Assembly (NCBI GenBank): GCA_025934635.1
Contig: JAICWX010000110.1
Coordinates: 1-24,470 of the forward strand
DNA from: Streptosporangiaceae bacterium
GTDB taxonomy: Bacteria > Actinomycetota > Actinomycetes > Streptosporangiales > Streptosporangiaceae
Direction: 5' to 3'
DNA: 24,470 bases
Part shown: positions 10,601 to 15,951 of the stretch, piece by piece
Layout: each line of letters starts with the position of its first letter
How positions within the stretch are numbered: position 1 is the first letter of the stretch
Program-made: the position numbers and the translations under genes
The notes under the pieces: generated by a model
What the model was told of the DNA's origin: nothing
Database searches by the model: none
Seen by the model: only the letters and a program-made list of their open reading frames with translations

Positions 10601-10869
10601 GTGGCCAGGGCTCGGCCGGCCGCCACGACCTGGACCGGGCCGCCCGGGCGGTCCCGTACCCAGGCGAACCCCACCGGGCCGGTCCCGCCGTGGTAGGCCG
10701 CGCCTAGGACGGTGGTCCGCTGCCCGGCGAGCAGATCGCCCTCGTCCCCGTCGGGTCCGCTGGATGACTGGCCTGGCGGTTGGCGCCGGGCCGGGCGGGG
10801 AATCTGGGTGACCCGCCAGGCCTCAAGGCCGCAGAGCACCTGCCAGGCTGAGGGAGCTGACGGAGCCAC
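7678..10869 (-). CDS. HerA/VirB4-like ATPase with Cys-cluster C-terminal domain
   Basis: This protein of about 1063 residues has a roughly 430-residue N-terminal domain, a HerA/FtsK-type motor domain and a C-terminal domain unique to it. Walker A is GATGAGKS (440-447, catalytic K446). Walker B is LTVLEEAHRLL with E685-E686. After it come AYGEGLVVAEQIPAKLIPDV and TKNTAVKIVHRLP, typical sensor and arginine-finger regions of HerA/VirB4 ATPases. The C-terminal domain starts with Cys residues at 822, 826 and 831, perhaps a metal site. A GTG at 10869 is preferred because GGGAGG (plus 10876-10881) is 6 bases upstream; a GTG at 10887 would add six residues. Two low-complexity linkers are built from tandem DNA repeats. 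Such ATPases pump DNA or drive defence and secretion complexes; the substrate here is unknown. Confidence 0.85.
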   Translation of the reverse strand: MAPSAPSAWQVLCGLEAWRVTQIPRPARRQPPGQSSSGPDGDEGDLLAGQRTTVLGAAYHGGTGPVGFAWVRDRPGGPVQVVAAGRALATMVTATAAGDTAAGDTAPRNTAAGDTAPGDTAAEDQDVALKLPAGGRGQALDPGGLARMLAALPCWVQVAGVADSLLATQGPAPQPTGPGQTVRPSLEDGLLAAWPGAFAWLVLAEPAGRTELEELTFGVYAAQGAAQRFDNPQAQLSVRRLQDRHAELRQAASAGLWRVRLLTGAASGPEAAEVAGLLCASADLTGLPYGLVPVPGCGRLDRVLTAVKTAPAGLDIDGGPAPASPFYGSSVVLAALARPPAREIPGSARFVLRPEFDTIPETETRTRTRTGARATTTTTTTTTTTTKNATTTKNATGTAPEPPADEPGLTLGQLLDRERLPAGPLTLPRAALNRHTFVCGATGAGKSQTVRQLLEQAAQAGIPWLVIEPAKAEYSHGMAARLRQDAEVIRIRPGEAGQAAAGLNPLEPAAGADGRRFPLQTHADLARSLFLAAFEADEPFPQVLNAALIRAYDEHGWDLVLGEPKTPGVQPGYPTLEDLQAAADRVVREAAYGAEVERNVRGFITVRLGSLRLGTPGRFFEGGHPLDFTALLDRNVVLEIEDVGDDQDKAFLIGAVLIRLTEHLRLRQRNGQPGPQSLRHLTVLEEAHRLLRDPGPGQRGPAAKAVELFAALFAEVRAYGEGLVVAEQIPAKLIPDVTKNTAVKIVHRLPAADDRQAVGATMNLTPAQEQYIVTLPPGEAAVFADGADYPWLVRMPDGTSREATPATTKSPAAIITPRSASCGPDCQAAPCTLRQLRQARRAAGDDPRITWWAELTVLAHLTGWAMPFPGPEFTADLRTMPTRQLDCALGQAVDDAVAARAAVITTRVSPGPLAVHVVTAMRHAVTDGTWPCDREEPPYLAPSYQWVLVLEALQAACRDGQDGRHPRSADWEQAYGRGIPGPDCASQLAAVTRWHAAAQRDPGQLHAVAWGRRPDPALERAAGTTAGDHHWTERVACHLDVFVQPCRWPLDYLTSPASAQPQE
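9680..9792. repeat. Hexanucleotide-like low-complexity repeat inside the HerA-like gene
   Basis: On the plus strand the sequence cycles through GGTCGT/GGTCGC and then GGTTCT/GGTTTC units. On the coding strand this gives an Arg-Thr alternation followed by a run of twelve Thr and two Lys-Asn-Ala interruptions. It lies between the N-terminal domain and the Walker A segment, so it encodes a flexible linker. It is in frame and probably length-variable. Confidence 0.85.
10508..10597. repeat. 15-bp tandem repeat (six units) in the HerA-like gene
   Basis: Six imperfect 15-bp units resembling GCGGTGTCCCCGGCC on the plus strand begin at 10508, 10523, 10538, 10553, 10568 and 10583. On the coding strand they specify repeats of Thr-Ala-Ala-Gly-Asp type (GDTAA/GDTAP). 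The unit length keeps the reading frame open. They interrupt the N-terminal domain about 100 residues from the start. Confidence 0.85.
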
Positions 10870-10992
10870 CACCGGCCTCCCGAACACGAAGAGAAGTTAA
10901 TGTCTCTCTCAGAGTAATCGTCCGGCAAGCCTGAAATGCGCGCAATGCCCGATGCTTAGGCGCGAGCAGGCGCGGACTCAGGCCCGGGCCCA

Positions 10993-11100
10993 GGTTCGGG
11001 TGCGGGCCGAGGTTCGGGTGCGGGCCGAGGTTCGGGTGCGGGCCGAGGTTCGAGTCCGGGCGCAGGTTCGGACTCGGGCGCAGGTTCGGGCTCGGGCCCG
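10993..11100. repeat. 18-bp tandem repeat, six units
   Basis: Six consecutive 18-bp units start at 10993, 11011, 11029, 11047, 11065 and 11083. The first three are identical (GGTTCGGGTGCGGGCCGA); the last three diverge at a few positions (for example GGTTCGAGTCCGGGCGCA). A more degenerate unit can be seen at 10975-10992. The array is intergenic between the HerA-like gene and the secreted-protein gene. Confidence 0.92.
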
Positions 11101-11189
11101 AGGCCTCACCGCGGCGAGCGGGGTTCCCGGCCTCAGCTGCCGCATCCGCACCACACTCCCCGCTCGTCACGCGTCCTGGCTCCTGGCAG

Positions 11190-11245
11190 CGACATCAATG
11201 CCCCATCGATGTCGTCCCAGCGACATCAATGCTCCATTGATGTCG
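11190..11245. repeat. Two tandem 25-bp hairpin dyads
   Basis: Two near-identical dyads lie 31 bp apart: 11190-11214 and 11221-11245. The second is perfect, with 11-bp arms CGACATCAATG and CATTGATGTCG around a CTC loop. The first differs by one base in the right arm and in the loop. They lie just beyond the stop of the secreted-protein gene, so they could end its transcript, although no T-tract follows. As DNA dyads with about three helical turns between them, they could equally be protein-binding sites. Confidence 0.75.
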
Positions 11246-11268
11246 TTAACGCCACCCGGATTCGGGGC

Positions 11269-11730
11269 TTACGAGATTCCTACGCAGACGGTGGCCAGGA
11301 CTTTTCCGTCGCCCTGCAGCGAACCGCATACGCGTCCCGGCCGCACGGCGCCGTGAATGTCCGTTGTCCAGTTCTGGCTCCCGAATCTCCAGCCCCGGTA
11401 AGCCGGTTCCAGGAAAGTCTGGTAGTTGACATTCTTTTTGTTGTAAAACCGGATGACTTCCCGCTCGTTGTACAGCGCCGGGTGAAAGGACAGGCCGACG
11501 AAGTAGTAGTTCCCGAAGGTGCCGCTCACCTGGCGACCAGACCCGTCGATGCCGAAGCAGTAGACGCCCGGTGGCTTAACCTTTGTCCAGGTGACACAGT
11601 TGCTGTCGGTGCTGGCCTGGGCGGAGCTGGCCGCGACCACGGTCGTCCCGAGCAATGCCGCGCCGGTTATGGCCGCCGTCGTCAGGGCGGCACGCCGCCT
11701 GCCCGACGAGCGGAACCGGTGTCTTATCAC
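11269..11730 (-). CDS. Small secreted protein, unknown family
   Basis: The GTG at 11728-11730 is chosen because a strong GGGAGG (plus 11737-11742) lies 6 bases upstream; this gives 153 residues. The N-terminus has several Arg residues, a hydrophobic stretch (about 15-35, LTTAAITGAALLGTTVVAAS) and an AQA cleavage site near residue 40, a classic Sec signal peptide. The mature part of about 112 residues contains four Cys (in NCVTW, VYCFG, RVCGS and TVCVG), so two disulfides are possible. It is rich in aromatic residues and Asn/Gly (FGNYYFVGLSF, RFYNKKNVNYQTF). I do not recognise the family. Codon use is less extremely GC-rich than in its neighbours and the upstream DNA is A/T-rich, which may mean more recent acquisition or strong expression. 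Confidence 0.8.
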   Translation of the reverse strand: MIRHRFRSSGRRRAALTTAAITGAALLGTTVVAASSAQASTDSNCVTWTKVKPPGVYCFGIDGSGRQVSGTFGNYYFVGLSFHPALYNEREVIRFYNKKNVNYQTFLEPAYRGWRFGSQNWTTDIHGAVRPGRVCGSLQGDGKVLATVCVGIS

Positions 11731-11970
11731 GAAATTCCTCCCTTTATGCGATGCCTTGAGCGTGCAGGCCGGCATGTATGCCCTACGCAGATAAAGGACG
11801 AGCATAAGGGTGGGAAGGATTACGCGGCATATACCTCGGGCTAATCTCTAGCCGGCAAGATACATACGCCTTACCGGACGATATAAAAATAAAGCGCATG
11901 AGAACGGCCGATAAAGCGAGTAATGGCGCCGGGCTGTCCCGCGCCTCGCGCCGCTACCCGGGGCGCGCGG

Positions 11971-12030
11971 CGCGACCGCCATCCCCGCGACCGCCATCCC
12001 CGCGACCGCCATCCCCGCGACCGCCATCCC
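11971..12030. repeat. 15-bp perfect tandem repeat, four units
   Basis: Four identical copies of CGCGACCGCCATCCC run from 11971 to 12030. They lie between the 3' end of the carbonic anhydrase gene and the promoter region of the secreted protein. Perfect identity points to recent expansion. Confidence 0.95.
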
Positions 12031-12051
12031 GGCCGGGCATTAACCCCGGCC
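12031..12051 (-). terminator. Hairpin behind the carbonic anhydrase gene
   Basis: Perfect 7-bp arms GGCCGGG (12031-12037) and CCCGGCC (12045-12051) flank a 7-base loop. The hairpin begins 22 bp past the carbonic anhydrase stop, where a terminator is expected. There is no T-run, as is usual for actinomycete terminators. Confidence 0.5.
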
Positions 12052-12073
12052 GGGCGCCTGGCCAGTTCCGGCG

Positions 12074-12616
12074 TTACGGGTAACGGGTGTCGAGGGTGGT
12101 GGTGACGCGCCCGGTGGCGATGTCGTACACGTGGCCGGAGACGCTCACCGTCGGCGGGACCAGCGGCGAGGCGAGCAGGCGCTCGACGTCGGCCTTGACG
12201 GTGAGGTGCGGGTCGGTGACGGCGGAGGCCTCCAGGGCTGCCGCGGAGACGCCGGTCGCCTCGGCGGCCTGGTCCCGGAAGCCGGGGTCGGCAAGGAAGC
12301 CGGTCCCGCACTGCGTGTGGTGGATGACCGCGACCTCGAAGAGCGAGTCCCCGGCGCCCTGCCCGGCACCGAACAGCTGACCGGCGAGGAACGCGAGGAA
12401 GGCGATGTCCTCGATCACGGCCGCGGTGACGCGTCCTCCCGCATTGCGGATGACAGGAGCGTCGCCGAGCTGGAGCCCGAGGATGATCGCGGGGTCGACC
12501 CGGTGGTCGAGGCAGCTGACGACGACCATCTGCGCCGTGGGCGGGCCGAGGGGCGGAGCGGTGTAGGTGCGGGCGAACTGCTCGTTGCGCTCGAGCAGCG
12601 GGCTGATCCTGGTCAT
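12074..12616 (-). CDS. Beta-class carbonic anhydrase
   Basis: This 180-residue protein should interconvert CO2 and bicarbonate in the cytoplasm. It has the beta-class zinc motif: C35 and D37 in SCLDHR, then H100 and C103 in HHTQCG (HxxC). The RNAGGRV stretch (57-63) is also characteristic. The length fits the short bacterial/mycobacterial Rv1284-type enzymes. A purine-rich GGGAAGGAA precedes the ATG at 12616. The gene is divergent from a TetR regulator, and the 84-bp intergenic region carries two copies of a palindrome that could place it under that regulator. Family assignment is secure; physiological role (bicarbonate supply, pH) is inferred. Confidence 0.93.
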   Translation of the reverse strand: MTRISPLLERNEQFARTYTAPPLGPPTAQMVVVSCLDHRVDPAIILGLQLGDAPVIRNAGGRVTAAVIEDIAFLAFLAGQLFGAGQGAGDSLFEVAVIHHTQCGTGFLADPGFRDQAAEATGVSAAALEASAVTDPHLTVKADVERLLASPLVPPTVSVSGHVYDIATGRVTTTLDTRYP

Positions 12617-12639
12617 GAGGTTCCTTCCCCGAAGGTCTA

Positions 12640-12683
12640 GTGGACGCTGTACACATTAACAAGACTTAGTGGACGCCGTCCAC
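12640..12683. promoter_or_regulatory. Two palindromic operator candidates in divergent promoter
   Basis: A perfect palindrome GTGGACGCCGTCCAC lies at 12669-12683, and a degenerate copy GTGGACGCTGTACAC at 12640-12654, 29 bp apart (about three helical turns). Both are preceded by TA. They sit between the carbonic anhydrase and TetR genes. The perfect copy falls in the spacer upstream of a possible -10 TATCCT (12689-12694), whose start point would fall on or next to the GTG start of the TetR gene. They probably bind that TetR protein. Confidence 0.65.
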
Positions 12684-12700
12684 TTTGTTATCCTGACGCG

Positions 12701-13516
12701 GTGACGGCCAGCCGACCAGCGGGGGAGATACGTCAGGCGGAGCAGCGGCGGCGTCCGCGCGGCGCCGTCCGCGACGGCTTGGTCGCCGCGGGACTCGAGC
12801 TGGCCCGCACCGGCGGCCCGGACGCGGTGGTGCTCCGCGAGGCGACACGGATGGTGGGCGTGGTACCCAACGCCGCCTACCGGCACTTCGCCGACCGGGA
12901 CGAGCTCCTCGCCGCGGTCTGCGCGGCGGCCATGGACGAACTCGCCGCCCGGATGGCGGCCGGCGTCGCCCGCGTGCCCGGCCGGCCCGGTGACCCTGAC
13001 GCGGCCCTCAGGCGGCTGCGCGCGATCGGTACCGCGTACCTCGCGTTCGCCCGCGAGGAGCCGGGGCTGTTCGCCACCGCGTTCGCGCTGCCGCAGCAGC
13101 ATGCCTACAGCGTCCAGGATGCCGCGACCGCTACCGACCGCGCTGGCCTTGACCGCGCTGACCCGGACCGCGCTGGTGCCGACCGCACTGACCCGGATCG
13201 CGCTGGCCTGGACCGCGCTGGTGCCGACCGCACTGACCCGGATCGTACGCCGCTGGGGCAGCTGCGTACCGCCCTGGACGAACTGGCCGACGCCGGCCTG
13301 CTCGACCGGAGCCGCCGCGGCGGCATCGAGTACCCCGTCTGGGCCACGGTGCACGGGCTGGCCGTGCTCGCCGGGCCGGGGCCGCTGCGCGACGTCCCCG
13401 AGGCCGCCCGGCATCACCTTGACGAGCTCGTCCTCGGGTTCATCCAGAACGGGCTAGCCGGAGCCGGGCCAGCCGGAGCCGGGCCAGCCGGAGCCAGCTC
13501 GCCCGGTTCCAGCTAA
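12701..13516 (+). CDS. TetR-family regulator with pentapeptide repeat insertion
   Basis: This 271-residue regulator starts at GTG 12701. There is no Shine-Dalgarno and a possible -10 lies 6 bases upstream, so the mRNA may be leaderless. The TetR HTH (about 25-75) shows VLREATRMVGVVPNAAYRHFADRDELLAAV. The C-terminal ligand domain contains FAREEPGLFATAF and YPVWATVHGLAVL, which suggests the WHG (TetR_C_33) family. Residues 146-185 are eight five-residue units of Asp-Arg-X-X-X type inserted in the ligand domain, encoded by a 15-bp tandem repeat. A second short repeat (AGAGP) ends the protein. It probably represses itself and the divergent carbonic anhydrase through the palindromes between them. 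Confidence 0.9.
   Translation: MTASRPAGEIRQAEQRRRPRGAVRDGLVAAGLELARTGGPDAVVLREATRMVGVVPNAAYRHFADRDELLAAVCAAAMDELAARMAAGVARVPGRPGDPDAALRRLRAIGTAYLAFAREEPGLFATAFALPQQHAYSVQDAATATDRAGLDRADPDRAGADRTDPDRAGLDRAGADRTDPDRTPLGQLRTALDELADAGLLDRSRRGGIEYPVWATVHGLAVLAGPGPLRDVPEAARHHLDELVLGFIQNGLAGAGPAGAGPAGASSPGSS
13136..13255 (+). repeat. 15-bp tandem repeat (eight units) inside TetR gene
   Basis: Eight units of 15 bp start at 13136 and every 15 bp after it. Forms include GACCGCGCTGGCCTT, GACCGCGCTGACCCG and GACCGCACTGACCCG, with the last unit most diverged. A higher-order 45-bp pattern is visible: units 3-4 and 6-7 are identical pairs. It encodes Asp-Arg-Ala-Gly-Leu type pentapeptides. Confidence 0.93.
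13457..13498 (+). repeat. 15-bp repeat at the 3' end of TetR gene
   Basis: Two identical units GCCGGAGCCGGGCCA (13457-13471, 13472-13486) and a partial third encode an Ala-Gly-Ala-Gly-Pro tail just before the stop codon. Confidence 0.9.
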
Positions 13517-13625
13517 CCGGGTCCGGCGCGGATGCGGTGATCGCGCCGGCGACGCCAGCGCGCGCACCCGGTCATGCAGGCGGAGTCATGCGGACCGATA
13601 TGGCGCCGTCATCCCCGCCGCTAGT

Positions 13626-14501
13626 TCAGCCGTTGGCCGCGGCGAGCGGATCCCGCTGCGCGGGGGTGGCGTCGTCGCGGTCGGTGGAGATCGTGAGGTC
13701 GCGCCAGGCGGCATCGGACTCGGCCCGCGCCCGGGCCGCCGCCGTCGCGTAGGTGTAGGCCTCGCTGCCCAGGATCAGGCGCAGCGGCGGCTCGCTCATT
13801 CCGGCGACGGTCAGGACGACCTGGGCCACCTTCGCCGGGTCGCCGAGTGCGCCGGAGCTCCCGAGGTCGTGGTGCGCCTTAGCCATCACGCCGACGGTCG
13901 GCTGGTACGGCTCGCTGATCGGCCGTACCTCCATGGAGGACCCGGCCCAGTCGGTCTGCATCCCGCCGGGCTCCAGGACGGTGACCTTGACGCCGAACGG
14001 CCCGACCTCGCGCGCCAGCACCTCGGAGAAGCCGCCGACGGCCCACTTCGCCGCCTGGTAGGCGGACAGGCCGGCCGTGGCCAGGCGCCCGCCGATCGAG
14101 GAGACCTGGATGATGTGTCCGCTGCCCTGCTCGCGCAGGCCCGGCAGCGCTGCCTTGGTCACGTTCACCACGCCGAACAGGTTGGCGTCGACCTGCGCGC
14201 GGAAGTCGGCCAGGGTGATGTCCTCGACCGCCGCGAGGTTGGCGTAGCCGGCGTTGTTGACCACGACATCGAGACGACCGAACGCCTCGACCCCCGCCGT
14301 CACCGCCGCGGCGGCGCCTCCGGGATCGGTGACGTCGAGCGCCACCGGGAGGATCTGGCGGCCGTAGCGGTCCGCCAGGTCGGCCAGGCTGGCGGGCTGC
14401 CGGGCGGTGGCGACCAGCTGATGACCGGCCGCCAGGACCGCCTCCGCGATGTGGCGGCCGAGGCCGCGGCTGCTGCCGGTGAGAAAGAAGACCTGTGACA
14501 T
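13626..14501 (-). CDS. Classical SDR oxidoreductase
   Basis: This 291-residue short-chain dehydrogenase/reductase has every hallmark: cofactor motif TGSSRGLG (8-15), LDV around 55-57, NNAG (82-85), active-site N107, S135, Y148 and K152 (YQAAK). R34 after the second strand hints at NADP(H) preference. It resembles the broad group annotated as SDR oxidoreductases acting on small carbonyl or hydroxyl substrates; the substrate is not readable. It is divergent from a TetR gene whose upstream region carries an inverted repeat, so the pair looks like a regulator and its target. The gap to the upstream TetR stop at 13516 is 109 bp with no gene seen. Confidence 0.93.
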   Translation of the reverse strand: MSQVFFLTGSSRGLGRHIAEAVLAAGHQLVATARQPASLADLADRYGRQILPVALDVTDPGGAAAAVTAGVEAFGRLDVVVNNAGYANLAAVEDITLADFRAQVDANLFGVVNVTKAALPGLREQGSGHIIQVSSIGGRLATAGLSAYQAAKWAVGGFSEVLAREVGPFGVKVTVLEPGGMQTDWAGSSMEVRPISEPYQPTVGVMAKAHHDLGSSGALGDPAKVAQVVLTVAGMSEPPLRLILGSEAYTYATAAARARAESDAAWRDLTISTDRDDATPAQRDPLAAANG

Positions 14502-14533
14502 GAGTCCCGACGTCCCTTCACGAGCGAGATATT

Positions 14534-14576
14534 TAACGCAACGACGGTTCGATAATAACAGAACATCGTTGCGTTA
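14534..14576. promoter_or_regulatory. Long-spaced inverted repeat between SDR and TetR genes
   Basis: The arm TAACGCAACGACG (14534-14546) is mirrored by CATCGTTGCGTTA (14564-14576); 12 of 13 positions pair, including a perfect 10-bp core. The arms are separated by 17 A/T-rich bases. This placement in a divergent promoter is expected for operator sites of the adjacent TetR protein. Each arm may be one binding site. Confidence 0.7.
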
Positions 14577-14591
14577 TGTACACTGGGGACT

Positions 14592-15263
14592 GTGACCAAC
14601 GCGGAGACCTTCCAGCGGGCCCGCCGCCCCGAGCAGAAGCTGCGGCGCCAGGACGCCATCCTCGACGCCGCCCGCGAGCTGGCGCTGCGGGACGGCGTCC
14701 GCAGCGTGAGCCTGGCCGACATCGCCGGGCGGGTCGGTATCCACAAGTCAGCCCTGCTGCGCTACTTCGAGACCCGCGAGCAGATCTTCCTGGAGCTGAC
14801 CGCGCAGGCCTGGCGGGACTGGGTGCAGGCCGTGCGCGCTGAGCTCGATGAGGCCGAACGGGGTTCCGCCGAACTGGTCGCCGATGTCTTCGCGCGCAGC
14901 TTTGGCGACCGTCCGCTGCTGTGCGACCTGATCGCGCATACGCCGCTCAACCTGGAGCGCAATGTCTCGCCGGAGGCCGTGCGCCGCTACAAGCTGACCT
15001 CCCTGGGAGCGGTCGGCGAGGCCGCCGCCGTCGTGCAGCGGGTCCTGCCCGGGCTGACCCTGGCCGAGGGCGGGGAGTTCGTCGCCGCCGTGGCGTCCCT
15101 GGCCGGCGCCGTATGGCAGATCGCCAACCCGGGGCCAGTCCTCAAAGAGCTCTACGCGTCGGATCCGGCCCTGGGTCACGCCTGCGTGGATCTGGTGCCC
15201 CGGCTGCGCCGGACCGCGGAGATCCTGCTGGCCGGCCTGATCCCGAGCCGGAACCCGGCCTAG
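14592..15263 (+). CDS. TetR-family transcriptional regulator
   Basis: This 223-residue regulator starts at GTG 14592 with GGGGA a few bases upstream. The N-terminal HTH (about 20-66) reads AILDAARELALRDGVRSVSL, ADIAGRVGIHKSALLRYFETREQIF, a textbook TetR pattern. The C-terminal part (about 80-215) is all-helical and poorly conserved, as is normal for the ligand domain. It faces the SDR gene across a 90-bp region with a strong inverted repeat and so probably represses that gene and itself. It ends one base before the stop of the convergent PNPOx gene. Confidence 0.92.
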   Translation: MTNAETFQRARRPEQKLRRQDAILDAARELALRDGVRSVSLADIAGRVGIHKSALLRYFETREQIFLELTAQAWRDWVQAVRAELDEAERGSAELVADVFARSFGDRPLLCDLIAHTPLNLERNVSPEAVRRYKLTSLGAVGEAAAVVQRVLPGLTLAEGGEFVAAVASLAGAVWQIANPGPVLKELYASDPALGHACVDLVPRLRRTAEILLAGLIPSRNPA

Positions 15264-15264
15264 G

Positions 15265-15933
15265 TCAGGGCCACAGCAGCTGCCGGGTCCAGCCGCTGCC
15301 GGCCCGCTGGTAGCGCAGCCGGATGTGCCGCCGCTCCGGGCTGCCCTGCCAGAACTCGACCTCCGCGGCGGTCAGCGCGTACAGGGTCCAGGCCGGGGCG
15401 ACCAGCCCGGGGTCGGCGCTGACCCGGTCGTAGGACGCGCGGAAGGCACGGTCGAGCTCGGTCAGGTCGTCCAGCGGCTCGGACTGGTGACCGACGAACC
15501 CTTCGGCCCGCGACGCGGGCGGCCGGGCCAGGAAATCGGCCGCGCTGGCCTCCGCCCCGGCCGGGACGGCCGTGCCGCGGATCCGGATCTGGCGTCCCTG
15601 CGGGGGCCACCAGAACGACAGGGCCGCCCCCGGGTTGACGGCGAGATCCCGGCCCTTGCCGCTGGCCGCGCTGGACGCGAAGTACCAGCGACCCCCGTCG
15701 TCCACGTCTTTGCAGATCAAGACGCGAGACGAGGGGCGCCCCCGATCATCGGCGGTGGCCACCGTCATGGCGTGCGGCGCCGGGACCCCGTCCTGGATGG
15801 CCGCCTTGAGCCAGCGCAGGAACAACGTGACCGGATCGTCCGGCGCCGCGTCCGGATCGAACTCCGGCATCCCCTCGGGGAACACCTTCTGGGCGCGCAG
15901 CAGGTCACGCAGGCCTGCGAGCTCGGTCGTCAT
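15265..15933 (-). CDS. Pyridoxamine 5'-phosphate oxidase-family flavoprotein (PdxH-like)
   Basis: This 222-residue protein matches the PdxH/PNPOx fold: a substrate/FMN region SSRVLICKDVDDGGRWYFASS, SGKGRDLAVNPGAALSFWWPPQGRQIRIRG, and a C-terminal dimerisation part VEFWQGSPERRHIRLRYQR ending in LLWP (PdxH usually ends in RLxP). The overall length equals that of PdxH. Such enzymes oxidise pyridoxamine or pyridoxine phosphate to PLP using FMN. The catalytic C-terminal pattern RxHxR appears as RRHIR. A true PdxH role would supply PLP, which the decarboxylase encoded 4 kb away needs, but this link is speculative. It could also be a related FMN-binding paralogue. Confidence 0.85.
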   Translation of the reverse strand: MTTELAGLRDLLRAQKVFPEGMPEFDPDAAPDDPVTLFLRWLKAAIQDGVPAPHAMTVATADDRGRPSSRVLICKDVDDGGRWYFASSAASGKGRDLAVNPGAALSFWWPPQGRQIRIRGTAVPAGAEASAADFLARPPASRAEGFVGHQSEPLDDLTELDRAFRASYDRVSADPGLVAPAWTLYALTAAEVEFWQGSPERRHIRLRYQRAGSGWTRQLLWP

Positions 15934-15951
15934 CGGCTGACAGCTCCCTTC

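Larger units (their letters stand above)
10870..11268. other. Gene-free stretch upstream of the HerA-like gene
   Basis: No convincing gene lies here. The stretch holds the Shine-Dalgarno of the HerA-like gene (10876-10881), a more A/T-rich part at about 10885-10940 that probably carries its promoter, the 18-bp tandem repeat at 10993-11100 and the two hairpins at 11190-11245. Open frames across the 18-bp repeat exist on both strands but look like by-products of the repeat. Confidence 0.6.
11731..12073. other. Gene-free stretch between secreted protein and carbonic anhydrase
   Basis: This stretch holds the ribosome-binding site and presumably the promoter of the secreted-protein gene in an unusually A/T-rich part (about 11735-11900, including several TA-rich clusters), then a 15-bp tandem repeat (11971-12030) and a terminator-like hairpin (12031-12051) behind the carbonic anhydrase gene. 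Open frames crossing the 15-bp repeat on both strands look spurious. Confidence 0.6.

Noticed and set aside
5220..10869. Integrated conjugative element
   Set aside because: No relaxase, integrase, replication gene, tRNA gene or attachment repeats are seen; only two ATPase-like proteins resemble transfer components.
10993..11100. CRISPR-like array
   Set aside because: Units are contiguous 18-mers with no spacers and no cas genes nearby.
10823..11170. 115-residue open frame with Asn-Leu-Gly-Pro repeats across the 18-bp array
   Set aside because: It overlaps the start of the HerA-like gene, lacks a ribosome-binding site and owes its openness to the 18-bp period. The same holds for the plus-strand frame at 10952-11356.
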